From Variovorax sp. WDL1 (GTDB lineage: Bacteria; Pseudomonadota; Gammaproteobacteria; Burkholderiales; Burkholderiaceae_C): a stretch of 44,091 bases of DNA. A model generated the notes under the pieces. That model saw nothing but the letters and a program-made list of their open reading frames with translations, was not told the DNA's origin and searched no databases. Both the position numbers and the translations under genes were made by a program. The stretch is from positions 1 to 44,091 of the forward strand of contig NZ_LMTS01000163.1 of the NCBI RefSeq assembly GCF_001541225.1, in the 5' to 3' direction. Of the stretch, positions 1-6,632 are shown piece by piece (position 1 is the stretch's first letter; each line of letters starts with the position of its first letter).

Positions 1-57
1 CTCGAAAGCGGCCGCCGCTTTTTGCGCCGGAAAGTAGCTACCCGAACGAAGGAAAAT

Positions 58-1305
58 ATGCGCGCTACTGAAGTCTTCACGCCAAAAGGTGAGCCCGGCG
101 TTACCTACGTTGACGACCATCTCATCGAAAAGGGTAAACGCCTGCGTCAAGACCTCTCCGCAGGCCCTTGCGTTGTTTCTCTTTCCGGCCCATCGAAGTC
201 CGGGAAGACGGTTTTCATTGAGAAGACGCTCGGCCGGGACAACTTGGTCAAGGTGAATGGCGCGGGAGTGAAGTCTGCGGCCGCATTGTGGCTGAAAGTG
301 TTTGCTGTCATAGGCACACCAATAAAGGTCGTCGAAACAAAAGAGAAGAACAATACCTCTACTTTCGGCGCCAAGATTGAGGGCAGTGTGCCGCTACTTG
401 CTAAGGGCGAAGTGTCCACTGAGGGAAGTTGGGGCTCAAAGGAGGCAGCAGCGACTGAAATTTCTGTTGACTACGTTGCCCTGCTGGTCGAAGAGCTGGG
501 CGGGACCGGATACATCGTGTTCGTTGACGACTTTCACTACATCGATCCTGACCTACAGCAGGAGATTGCGGAGCAGATCAAGGAAGGAATTGAAGGTAAG
601 GTGCAGTTCGTCTGTGCGTCTGTACCATATCGTTCTGACGATGTGTTGCTAGCAAACGCTGATCTGCGAGGACGCGCCTACAAAGTCGACTTCGACTATT
701 GGGATCACGCTGAACTCGCCAAAATTGCGCATGTTGGCTTTGCGGCGATGAATCTCAACGTATCGGGCGCAGTCATTGACGCGCTTGCGAGCGAGGCGGC
801 GGGATCGCCTCAGCTTATGCAGACGCTCTGCCTCAATCTCTGTTTCGACATTGGCCGCGAAATGCGACCCGACGAACAGGTCACGATTGGCGCTGATATG
901 GACTTGATCGCGAGAGTATGTCGCCGCACCACTGCAAACAACGACTACTCGTCGACTGTTGCGGCAATGAAGGATGGCCCCAAAGTACGGGGAAGGGAGC
1001 GCAATTCATATGTCTTGCGTAGTAGCAACGCGGCTTTGGATGTGTATCCGCTCATCCTCCGTGGCGTTGCATGCGACCCTCCTAGGCTGACGCTTAAAGC
1101 CAACGAGCTGACAACGCGCGTTCAAGGTCTGTGCATTGGTGAGCAGCCGGGTAGTGGGAGCATCGTCAACTCTTGCGGTCATATCGTGTCGATCGCTAAC
1201 GAATCTGAAGGCCGACAAGTAATTGAGTGGGACAGCGAGCGTGATCTGCTCGACATTCGAGACCCGTACCTTCTCTTCTTCTTGCGCTGGGGTCAATGGC
1301 GTTGA
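58..1305 (+). CDS. P-loop ATPase with C-terminal winged-helix-like region; possible defence cargo
   Basis: A 415-residue cytoplasmic ATPase. Walker A is GPSKSGKT at residues 44-51 and a Walker B-like hydrophobic stretch ending in VDD lies at about 152-158. The C-terminus ends with a segment reading LLDIRDPYLLFFLRW, which resembles the end of archaeal/bacterial AAA-type (STAND-like) ATPases that carry a winged helix. I chose the ATG at 58 because an AAGGA-type ribosome site lies about 5 bases upstream; a TTG at 22 is also in frame. No nuclease or transmembrane domain is visible, so an effector must be elsewhere if this is a sensor. It is followed in the same direction by a 95-residue gene and a HEPN-like gene. 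ATP binding is well supported. The biological role is not recognised; defence is inferred only from context. Confidence 0.85.
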   Translation: MRATEVFTPKGEPGVTYVDDHLIEKGKRLRQDLSAGPCVVSLSGPSKSGKTVFIEKTLGRDNLVKVNGAGVKSAAALWLKVFAVIGTPIKVVETKEKNNTSTFGAKIEGSVPLLAKGEVSTEGSWGSKEAAATEISVDYVALLVEELGGTGYIVFVDDFHYIDPDLQQEIAEQIKEGIEGKVQFVCASVPYRSDDVLLANADLRGRAYKVDFDYWDHAELAKIAHVGFAAMNLNVSGAVIDALASEAAGSPQLMQTLCLNLCFDIGREMRPDEQVTIGADMDLIARVCRRTTANNDYSSTVAAMKDGPKVRGRERNSYVLRSSNAALDVYPLILRGVACDPPRLTLKANELTTRVQGLCIGEQPGSGSIVNSCGHIVSIANESEGRQVIEWDSERDLLDIRDPYLLFFLRWGQWR

Positions 1306-1453
1306 GCAAGATATCGGCTCCGATGCCAGGACCGCATACCGGCGATGCGCCTCGCGGTGGGCCATCTTGTTGGTCATCCGATGTTCTGTGTGTTCCCCAC
1401 TGAATGGACTGCTTGCGTCGCACTATCATTCTCATGCTTTCTATTCATCGGTT

Positions 1454-1741
1454 ATGACAATGCTTTTTTCTTTCGAGTCATTTCTTAGGCGCTGTCAAAC
1501 CCTCGAAGGTCATGTCCTTCACACTGGCACGCACGCAAAACCGTTCACCGTCGAGGTCGAGGGTAGTACCGTCTACTTCGTTCCGCACTCGTCCGGCAAG
1601 CGTCGTCGCGCGGACCCGCGAAAAACGGAACGGGTGCTGTCCCAGCTTGCGGAGTCGAAGGCATGGGCTCCCGGTGAGTATCAAGCAATTACCTATCACG
1701 CCTCGTACATCCTGGCGGTAGCAAAGCATGGGGGCGCCTAG
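1454..1741 (+). CDS. Small hypothetical protein (95 aa)
   Basis: A 95-residue protein I do not recognise. The reading frame is open further upstream, but that part overlaps the ATPase gene's end, and the first sensible start is the ATG at 1454 (an alternative ATG is at 1460). The N-terminal half alternates beta-like segments (HVLHTGTHAKPFTVEVEG), and the middle is basic (GKRRRADPRK), which could suit nucleic-acid binding. The C-terminus is helical. It sits 148 bases after the ATPase gene and 78 bases before the HEPN-like gene, all on the plus strand, so the three may form one transcription unit. No known family motif was seen. Confidence 0.5.
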   Translation: MTMLFSFESFLRRCQTLEGHVLHTGTHAKPFTVEVEGSTVYFVPHSSGKRRRADPRKTERVLSQLAESKAWAPGEYQAITYHASYILAVAKHGGA

Positions 1742-1819
1742 TCATTTCTTCGAGCGGACGGACAAGACGACGCTTCGCGTGATCTTTTCCATCGCTCACG
1801 TCAAACCTAGCTCGCCGAA

Positions 1820-2290
1820 ATGAAGCCCGCTGCGCTGCCGTCTCGCCTGATGCTCGCGTGCGAGCAATTGGATGTCGCGGCCGAGCTGTTCGTTGCGGAA
1901 CGAAGCTATGTGTCGGCTCTTACCCTAGCTGGCGCCGCCGAGGAGATTCTGGGGAGTGCCGTATCAGCGCGAAATGAAGAACCCGCTCTAGCTCGTCGCT
2001 TCTCAGCCAGGTTCCGCGCAATTGAGGGTATGAAGTTTTTGCCACCAGACAGGAAAGCATTCTTCAATAGCCAAAACTACGCGAGGAACGCGGCCAAGCA
2101 CATGTCTCCCAGGCGCGGAGATAGGTGCCTAACATCAGAGGATCGCTACTTTAAAGTCGATCCAAGAGCCGCCGCAATGGACATGATCTTGCGCGGCATG
2201 CACAATAAAAATTTGTTGGGAATACCGGAAAGCAGTATTTGCAACCAGTTCTACGCCTTGTATCTCTACGAACTTCATCGCGAAGAGTGA
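1820..2290 (+). CDS. HEPN-like helical protein with R-x4-H motif
   Basis: A 156-residue, mostly helical protein. The segment around residues 31-45 (SALTLAGAAEEILG) followed by a helix with R89-N-A-A-K-H94 fits the HEPN superfamily pattern, in which an R-x4-6-H motif with a polar residue after the Arg forms the RNase active site. HEPN proteins are ribonucleases or toxins in toxin-antitoxin, abortive infection and CRISPR systems. The start at 1820 lacks a clear ribosome site; an ATG at 1850 is an alternative but would remove part of the first helix. It is the last gene of the plus-strand cargo block behind the P-loop ATPase. The motif is seen; membership of HEPN is a reasoned call; activity is inference. 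Confidence 0.65.
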   Translation: MKPAALPSRLMLACEQLDVAAELFVAERSYVSALTLAGAAEEILGSAVSARNEEPALARRFSARFRAIEGMKFLPPDRKAFFNSQNYARNAAKHMSPRRGDRCLTSEDRYFKVDPRAAAMDMILRGMHNKNLLGIPESSICNQFYALYLYELHREE

Positions 2291-2600
2291 CCAACAATGA
2301 GCGGTTTAAGGCTCGCTCTTCGGAGGCGAAGAGTCTGCCGTCGCCCGATCCCTGAGAAGCCGAGTAGCCGATGAGCTGCCCGGTCTCAGTGACTTGTGGC
2401 CGGCCATCGCGCGCGGACCCGGCCAGTGAACCCAGCCCCGCGCTCCAGGTACGACAAGACAATGGCCGGTGAGCTGGGGCGCCGTCGAGCGCCATCGGTC
2501 TGAACGCCGTCGCTTCGTCCGGAGCATTCGCTGTAATCGAGTTGGCTTCGCCGGGCCGCCGTCGCTACCATCTGGCTCGCGTGAGCCCAGGAGGAAAAGT
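2291..2600. other. Gene-free stretch between cargo block and next ORF
   Basis: About 310 bases with no convincing gene on either strand; open frames here show no recognisable protein character. It holds a perfect 7-bp hairpin at 2316-2333 and ends with a good ribosome site (GGAGGA at about 2590) for the short exported ORF that starts at 2601. GC content rises here compared with the cargo genes to the left, so this may be a seam between pieces of different origin. Confidence 0.5.
2316..2333 (+). terminator. Hairpin downstream of HEPN-like gene
   Basis: CTCTTCG and CGAAGAG form a perfect 7-bp stem with a 4-base loop, 25 bases after the stop of the HEPN-like gene. There is no T-run after the stem, so Rho-independent termination is only a possibility. 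Confidence 0.35.
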
Positions 2601-2825
2601 ATGCGCGTGAAACAACTGTCCATCGCCGTAGCAGCGGCCATGTCCCTGGCAGCCTTCGGCATTGCGCCCAAGGTCGCAACGCTCGTGCCCGAAGGCGCAG
2701 GCCGCCGTTCGACGGACGCCTTGACTAGACGGCCCCTACACTGGAACGCTCATAGGTCCGTCTGGGCCAGAGGGGGAGGCCTTTCGGGGGCTTTTCGTCG
2801 TCGTGGACAAAACGGCCACGAGTAG
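2601..2825 (+). pseudogene. Truncated exported protein: signal peptide followed by unrelated frame
   Basis: The ORF has a strong ribosome site (AGGAGGA ending about 6 bases before the ATG) and begins with a textbook signal peptide: basic MRVK, a hydrophobic core (LSIAVAAAMSLAAFGIA), then about ten residues. After that the sequence becomes Arg-rich and looks like non-coding frame, ending after 74 codons. The likely reading is the 5-prime remnant of a secreted-protein gene cut by recombination or frameshift. It could also be a real tiny exported protein. The mature domain is missing so no function can be given. Confidence 0.35.
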
Positions 2826-3001
2826 CTCCACCGCGACACTCGCTGTGCCATGAGGGACGACCGTGCCAGCAATGGGGGCGGCCACGGGCAAGATTGGTGC
2901 GAGCACAGAAACGGCAAGCGGTACCGCCTCTCGCGCTAGGCGCCTAGCCGCCGCGCTCTCGCGCGCGCGGGCGCGCACCCATGTACTGGACGTTTCTCCG
3001 C

Positions 3002-3235
3002 TCAGGCATCTCGATGCATTGTCTTCCGGGAGAAGCCGATGGGCCGGTGGACCAGTGCCTTCATCGCCTCTCGCGAAACGATGTCGATGATCTCCTCGGC
3101 CTCCAGTCCCTGAGCGGACAGCTCCTGGGCTCTCGCCCGCAGCTTGATTGACATTGCTGTCACCACGGGTCGGGTCAGGTCGTGAGCAATGCGATTCACG
3201 GCGGTCCTGACGTTGGGGTCGAGTCTCTCCCTCAC
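3002..3235 (-). CDS. Small helical protein, last gene of the element operon
   Basis: A 77-residue hypothetical protein, probably cytoplasmic and alpha-helical. It starts with GTG at 3235, supported by a GGAG site about 6 bases upstream on the minus strand. The middle reads ARAQELSAQGLEAEEIIDIV, a helix with regularly spaced charges, which suits a small dimerising or DNA-binding accessory protein. It lies 49 bases downstream of the small membrane protein gene and is the last convincing member of the leftward operon. I do not recognise the family. Confidence 0.6.
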   Translation of the reverse strand: MRERLDPNVRTAVNRIAHDLTRPVVTAMSIKLRARAQELSAQGLEAEEIIDIVSREAMKALVHRPIGFSRKTMHRDA

Positions 3236-3284
3236 GATGTGCTCCGGTTACCGCCTGGCTCGCGCCAGGCGCTTCGCCACCGGC

Positions 3285-3518
3285 CTAGGCTGCGTCGGCC
3301 TTGGGGAAAAAACCGCGATAGATCCAGCGGACCGCGAACATGATGAGCGGCGGCGCAATGATGCCTAGCCAGATGCCTCCGCGCAGTACCACGCGGTCCA
3401 TGTCGAACCCGTCCTCGTAGAAGTTCAACATCAAAGCGGCGACCCAGCCGGTCGACCAAACAGTCCACACGACGTAGTAGAGCCGCTGCACGCCGACTTC
3501 GAAGTTCCCACGATTCAT
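3285..3518 (-). CDS. Small two-helix inner-membrane protein
   Basis: A 77-residue protein with two hydrophobic segments, roughly residues 13-33 (YYVVWTVWSTGWVAALML) and 47-66 (GIWLGIIAPPLIMFAVRWIY), joined by a short acidic loop. The ATG at 3518 overlaps the stop of the preceding reading frame as ATGA, which indicates translational coupling. Small membrane proteins of this sort are common in phages and integrated elements, but I do not recognise this one and give no function. Seen: membrane segments and coupling. Unknown: role. Confidence 0.65.
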   Translation of the reverse strand: MNRGNFEVGVQRLYYVVWTVWSTGWVAALMLNFYEDGFDMDRVVLRGGIWLGIIAPPLIMFAVRWIYRGFFPKADAA

Positions 3519-3756
3519 GCCCGCGACTGTAGCCTAGGCCGGCGTTCCTGTTCGTTGTCTGCGCGGTCTTCGTCCGCCAGCTGGATGCAGGCGTCGCACC
3601 GCAGAGGCCTTGCGCCTTGCCGTCTCCGCCGGTCAGTTCGGCGGGCTCATCGTCGGCGACATCGAGGAGGTGAATGCGGCCGGGTGTGGATCGGGCCGAC
3701 ACCTGGGCGATCACCTCTGCGTCGCCGCACAGCAGGCTGCGCAACCATGCGGTCAT
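3515..3756 (-). pseudogene. Frameshifted small CxxC protein
   Basis: Translation from the ATG at 3756, which overlaps the upstream stop as ATGA, gives a sensible start (MTAWLRSLLCGDAEVIAQV ... HLLDVADDEPAELTGGDGK). In that frame the product then runs antisense-like through the next gene down to 3232. One frame over, the 3-prime part reads RCDACIQLADEDRADNEQE and stops at 3515-3517, exactly overlapping the next ATG (3518) as ATGA. The natural gene is therefore most likely about 80 codons long with a CxxC motif, interrupted by a shift somewhere around 3600-3646. This may be a real mutation, a sequencing error or, less likely, programmed frameshifting; no classic slippery heptamer is visible. 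Confidence 0.55.
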
Positions 3757-3998
3757 GGTCGAGCCTCCGGGCGGAGGCGCTGCACCTCGCGAGCCTTGCG
3801 CCTTGCGGTCTCCACGACCAGCGCGGCGCGCTCTTCGGCGTCACGGGCCAGCGCCAGAAGCTCAGCGTGGTGTTGCCGAGCCAGCGCGCACAAATCTGGC
3901 CTCGCGAGGGTCGCAGGCCATACGACCAATCGGCCCTGCTCGATGCAGACCGTGAGGCCCTCGCGGTCCAGGAAGAGGAAGGCTTCGGCGGCAGTCAT
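3753..3998 (-). CDS. Small protein resembling TubC-N-like docking domains
   Basis: An 81-residue protein. Its pattern (a first helix, a short GLTVCIEQGRLVVWP hairpin, then PDLCALARQHHAELLALAR) resembles the small alpha-beta-beta-alpha-alpha docking domains called TubC N-terminal-like, which are often found as stand-alone ORFs next to replication genes in mobile elements. The C-terminus is a charged helix. It overlaps the replication-like gene upstream by ATGA (3995-3998) and the following gene by ATGA (3753-3756), so it is an integral member of the operon. The family call is from pattern memory and is moderate; no function in the element is known to me. Confidence 0.65.
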   Translation of the reverse strand: MTAAEAFLFLDREGLTVCIEQGRLVVWPATLARPDLCALARQHHAELLALARDAEERAALVVETARRKAREVQRLRPEARP

Positions 3999-4759
3999 GC
4001 GTCCTCCTCCACCGGCACGAAATCGGCATGGGATGGCAGTAATGCAAAAGGAGGGCTACCGGGTGAGCTATGGATTCGCTCTTCGCATGCATCGACAAAT
4101 CGGCCGGGAACCCGCGCCATGACTCGGTTTTCGGCCGCTTCGCAAAGGTTCACGGCGTGCCCCAGGGCATCGACCCAAGGTTCACGGCGTACCCCAGGCT
4201 GCGGCAGTTTTTGGTCACCGCGTGACCCGGTACGGGTCATGGCGTGCCCCTGGGCTTTCGTTTTTTCCACGAGGGCTTCGGCATCGGGCTGGGCTTTGGC
4301 ATCGGCCTTAGCCTCGGCTTCGGCCTGGGCGATCAGGGCGCGGGCCTGTGCGATGCTGGTCACGCGCTTCCATTCATTCGTCGCCGGTCTGGCCTCGATG
4401 AACTTCTTGGGGAAGGCATAGGATTGAACATCGGTCACGCGGTAGAGGTTCGGCAACCGATGTCCGTCCTTGTCTCTGCCGCCCGTACTCGTCAAGGCGA
4501 TGAGGCCGACCGCGCGCAACGCACGCAGCGAGCGCGCCAGGGTCGTCTTGTGCTTGATGCCCCGATGCTTCGCCTTGGATAGCGGTAGAGAGAGGTCGCC
4601 GTTGTTCGTGGCGCGCAGATCACGCAGGAGTGCCAGATAGGCCAGCACGTCATGCGGCGACAGCGCGCGAAACGCATCGCTGTCGTAGATTTCATCGTAG
4701 ATGCGCGCGCTGTGGCCGCGAGGATCGCCCACCTTGGGCCTGTGGTCCCGGCCCATCAT
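3995..4759 (-). CDS. Replication-initiator-like / winged-helix protein of the element
   Basis: A 254-residue protein (ATG at 4759, with a second ATG at 4756). The first 130 residues are a folded domain (YDEIYDSDAFRALSPHDVLAYLALLRDL ... TLARSLRALRAVGLIALT), typical of helix-turn-helix proteins annotated as replication initiators or helix-turn-helix phage proteins. Residues about 150-185 are an Ala/Glu/Lys-rich coiled-coil-like stretch, and the C-terminus is low-complexity and encodes DNA repeats (see 4145-4255). The start overlaps the upstream stop (ATGA at 4756-4759). A role in replication or its control is inference from domain type and from the iteron-like DNA inside the gene. Confidence 0.65.
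   Translation of the reverse strand: MMGRDHRPKVGDPRGHSARIYDEIYDSDAFRALSPHDVLAYLALLRDLRATNNGDLSLPLSKAKHRGIKHKTTLARSLRALRAVGLIALTSTGGRDKDGHRLPNLYRVTDVQSYAFPKKFIEARPATNEWKRVTSIAQARALIAQAEAEAKADAKAQPDAEALVEKTKAQGHAMTRTGSRGDQKLPQPGVRREPWVDALGHAVNLCEAAENRVMARVPGRFVDACEERIHSSPGSPPFALLPSHADFVPVEEDA
4145..4255. repeat. Iteron-like direct repeats plus two abutting palindromes
   Basis: AAGGTTCACGGCGT followed by G/A-CCCCAGG occurs at 4145-4166 and again at 4177-4198 (32-base period). A third, shorter copy of the core (GGCGTGCCCC-T-GGGC) is at 4241-4255. Between them lie GGTCAC-CGC-GTGACC (4213-4227) and GACCCG-GTA-CGGGTC (4224-4238), which overlap by four bases. All sit inside the 3-prime part of the replication-initiator-like gene. 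This arrangement resembles an initiator-binding origin region, but no function is proved. Confidence 0.5.
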
Positions 4760-5175
4760 TGCACCCCTGTGCGCTTGCCCTGCGGCCCGCTGACGGGCTT
4801 TCCGTGGGCGGGCTGGGAGATGGTGGCCTGGCGCAGCTTCGGCGCCTCCTGGGCCTCGCGGCGCAGCGCCAGCGCGCGGTCTCGCTGCTCGGGCGTGAGG
4901 TAGTAGCGGCCGGGATAGCACGGGCGGCGATCACGGTTCAGCATGCGCACCCTCTCGCACGCGATGCTGAACCCCAACTCGCGGCAGGCACGCATGATTA
5001 CGTCCGGCGAGTTCTCGCAGCCGACGATGGCATCCAGGTCGTGCCGCATCTTTGGTCCATCGAGCAGCGCCTCGATTGCGCGCTGCTCATACGGGGCGAC
5101 CGGCCAGCGGCCGGGATTGGTCGCGGAAGGTGATTTGCGCAGCTTCCCGGTGCGCTCGGTCTTCGGTGCGCGCAT
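4756..5175 (-). CDS. Winged-helix-like hypothetical protein of mobile elements
   Basis: A 139-residue protein. The central part has the pattern of phage-type winged-helix ORFs: QRAIEALLDGPKMRHDLDAI, then VIMRACRELGFSIACERV, then NRDRRPCYPGRYYLT, a hairpin wing with a conserved-looking RPCxPGRY sequence. The C-terminus is basic and disordered. I chose the ATG at 5175 because it overlaps the AlpA-like gene's stop as TGATG, giving a one-base overlap; the frame is open upstream but that is antisense-like to the regulator. It is the second gene of the element operon. DNA binding is likely from fold pattern; no specific role is known. Confidence 0.65.
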   Translation of the reverse strand: MRAPKTERTGKLRKSPSATNPGRWPVAPYEQRAIEALLDGPKMRHDLDAIVGCENSPDVIMRACRELGFSIACERVRMLNRDRRPCYPGRYYLTPEQRDRALALRREAQEAPKLRQATISQPAHGKPVSGPQGKRTGVQ

Positions 5176-5396
5176 CACGCGGCCTTCTCGCTGGCCTCGA
5201 CGATATACGCCTCGATGGCGTCCAGGTCGAAGAGGGTCAGCCGTTTGCCCACCCGCAGCGGCTTCGGGAAGTCGTGCCTGGTCGCTGCCCAGTGCCACAG
5301 CGTGGACTTGGCGATGTCGAAGTGGGCTGCTGCCTTTGCGGCGCGCGCAAGGCGCCGGCCGGCTCTGGTGGGGATGGATTCACAATGCGGTGTCAC
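5175..5396 (-). CDS. AlpA-like excisionase/transcriptional regulator
   Basis: A 73-residue MerR-like helix-turn-helix protein of the AlpA/excisionase type. The HTH covers about residues 19-45 (AAKAAAHFDIAKSTLWHWAA), followed by FPKPLRVGKRLTLFDLDAIEAYI, the standard wing and last helix of this family. Such proteins activate integrase genes or direct excision in P4-like elements and other integrated elements. GTG at 5396 is the start, with GGAG about 6 bases upstream. It opens the seven-gene leftward operon, with a palindrome (5434-5448) just upstream that may be its own or another regulator's site. Confidence 0.8.
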   Translation of the reverse strand: MTPHCESIPTRAGRRLARAAKAAAHFDIAKSTLWHWAATRHDFPKPLRVGKRLTLFDLDAIEAYIVEASEKAA

Positions 5397-5433
5397 GCTG
5401 TACTCCGTTGCTATTTGGATTCAGCGATGCTCT

Positions 5434-5448
5434 CGCGCCATCGGCGCG
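5434..5448. promoter_or_regulatory. Palindrome upstream of the AlpA-like operon
   Basis: CGCGCC-ATC-GGCGCG is a perfect 6-bp dyad with a 3-base centre, located between the stop of the 255-residue gene (5455) and the AlpA-like start (5396). It could be an operator for the operon or part of a terminator for the upstream gene; no T-run follows. Confidence 0.3.
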
Positions 5449-5454
5449 CAGTCA

Positions 5455-6222
5455 TTACCCGCCTGCTTGCTGACGTGCCCGTTTGCTTGCTGCCGGGGTG
5501 TGTCTCAGCCACACCTCGCGGATAGTCTTCTCCTTCACATCGACCCCGTGCTGTCGCTTGACCATGCGCATGTAGTCGCGAGCAAAAGCTGATTTGTTGT
5601 TGTCGTAGCTTCCACAGTGCTCGGCCCATTCTTGGACGATCCAGTCCCTTGCTAGGGCGTACTTGCTTTGGCGCTCGGTACCGCCACTGCGCGCGAACGC
5701 TTGGCGAGCGACTCGCTCTTCCGCATCGCTGATCGCGCCCTCGAAACGAACGAGGGATTCATCAGGGGTTCGAGACTTTCCAATTCCGCGGAAGAACACC
5801 CATGCACGCTTTGCCTCGACCGCATCGGCTAGCAGCAAGCCGGCCTGAAGCCGCCTCACTTCGTTGGCTGACCGGAATCCCTTGGCCGCAAAGTCGGCGA
5901 GCATGAGGCCCACGATGAGCGGCACCTCCCAAGGCGTCCATGCGGGTTCGGCAGCTCCCAGCAAGTCGGAGGCGATTTTCAGGCTGTCAACCTCTCCCTT
6001 CAAGTTGCTGACATTCAAGTCATGGAACGTCGTCTCCCAAACCCAGTGGGCGCTATCGCGCCACGCTGATTCACTGCCGGACCATTCCTTCGCTGCAAAT
6101 GAGACTGCTCGTGCAACGGCGTCGTCAGACCTACCTTCGTAGTCTGACAAAGTGCTCGTGAACCATGCACACAGGTCTTTCGCACGGTTGAGTGCATCAC
6201 GCAGTAAGTCTTTCTTGTCCAC
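5455..6222 (-). CDS. Hypothetical protein of mobile elements (255 aa)
   Basis: A 255-residue, mostly helical soluble protein that I do not recognise as a whole. The last 60 residues (DWIVQEWAEHCGSYDNNKSAFARDY, then VDVKEKTIREVWL, split here) match a C-terminal pattern that I have seen in hypothetical proteins of phages and islands, probably a small helix-turn-helix-like module. The N-terminal 190 residues have no motif I can name. The start is GTG at 6222 with a G-rich ribosome site (GAGGGG) about 6 bases upstream. It lies between the integrase side and the AlpA-like operon, a usual position for accessory or cargo genes. Confidence 0.7.
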   Translation of the reverse strand: MDKKDLLRDALNRAKDLCAWFTSTLSDYEGRSDDAVARAVSFAAKEWSGSESAWRDSAHWVWETTFHDLNVSNLKGEVDSLKIASDLLGAAEPAWTPWEVPLIVGLMLADFAAKGFRSANEVRRLQAGLLLADAVEAKRAWVFFRGIGKSRTPDESLVRFEGAISDAEERVARQAFARSGGTERQSKYALARDWIVQEWAEHCGSYDNNKSAFARDYMRMVKRQHGVDVKEKTIREVWLRHTPAASKRARQQAGG

Positions 6223-6323
6223 GCGCCCCTCGCGCCCCTGATTGGGATGCCGGCCCAGCCACGCCAGGGAAGCGGGTTTTCGGGGATCAGCCTAGGGCCG
6301 GCGAAACAGAGATGATGCTGGGC

Positions 6324-6527
6324 CTACGCCGCATCTAGGCTGGCTGCCAGCCCTTCCAATCGGCTCTCGGCCATGCGAGCCAGGCGGGCAGCGTCAATCT
6401 CCGGCTGCTCGGCGTCGGTGCGGTCCAGGCCGGCGACGATGCTGCGAAGCAGGGATTGCACCTCGAACACCGCCTCAATGCGGTCCTCAGCGGTGGCGAG
6501 AGTTGAATGATTCAGGGTAGCTGCCAT
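6324..6527 (-). CDS. Small hypothetical protein next to integrase (67 aa)
   Basis: A 67-residue, acidic, helical protein: two helices (EDRIEAVFEVQSLLRSIVAGL and AARLARMAESRLEGLAASL, each given in part). ATG at 6527 has AAGGA about 9 bases upstream on the minus strand. The length and position between integrase and accessory genes fit the small ORFs commonly found in such elements. Function unknown. Confidence 0.5.
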   Translation of the reverse strand: MAATLNHSTLATAEDRIEAVFEVQSLLRSIVAGLDRTDAEQPEIDAARLARMAESRLEGLAASLDAA

Positions 6528-6632
6528 GTCTGGAATCCTTCAGGTGTGGCGGTCAGGCGGCCCGTGGTGTTCCTGCACCCGAGCCGCCGCCTTGTTGCCC
6601 CGGTCAAGACCGCGCCGGGGCTTCGCGGTACC

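Noticed and set aside
2719..2745. Promoter with TTGACT and TACACT
   Set aside because: The spacing between the two boxes is about 10 bases, too short for a sigma-70 promoter.
2736..2978. Leftward 80-codon ORF with GTG start after the element operon
   Set aside because: Composition is Arg/Ala/Val-rich and has no motif; the region between 2826 and 3001 shows no other gene character, so I could not support it.
4250..4340. Tandem-like GGC-rich repeat as a CRISPR or VNTR
   Set aside because: It is simply the codon pattern for an Ala/Glu/Lys-rich helix in the replication-like protein; no regular spacer-repeat structure.
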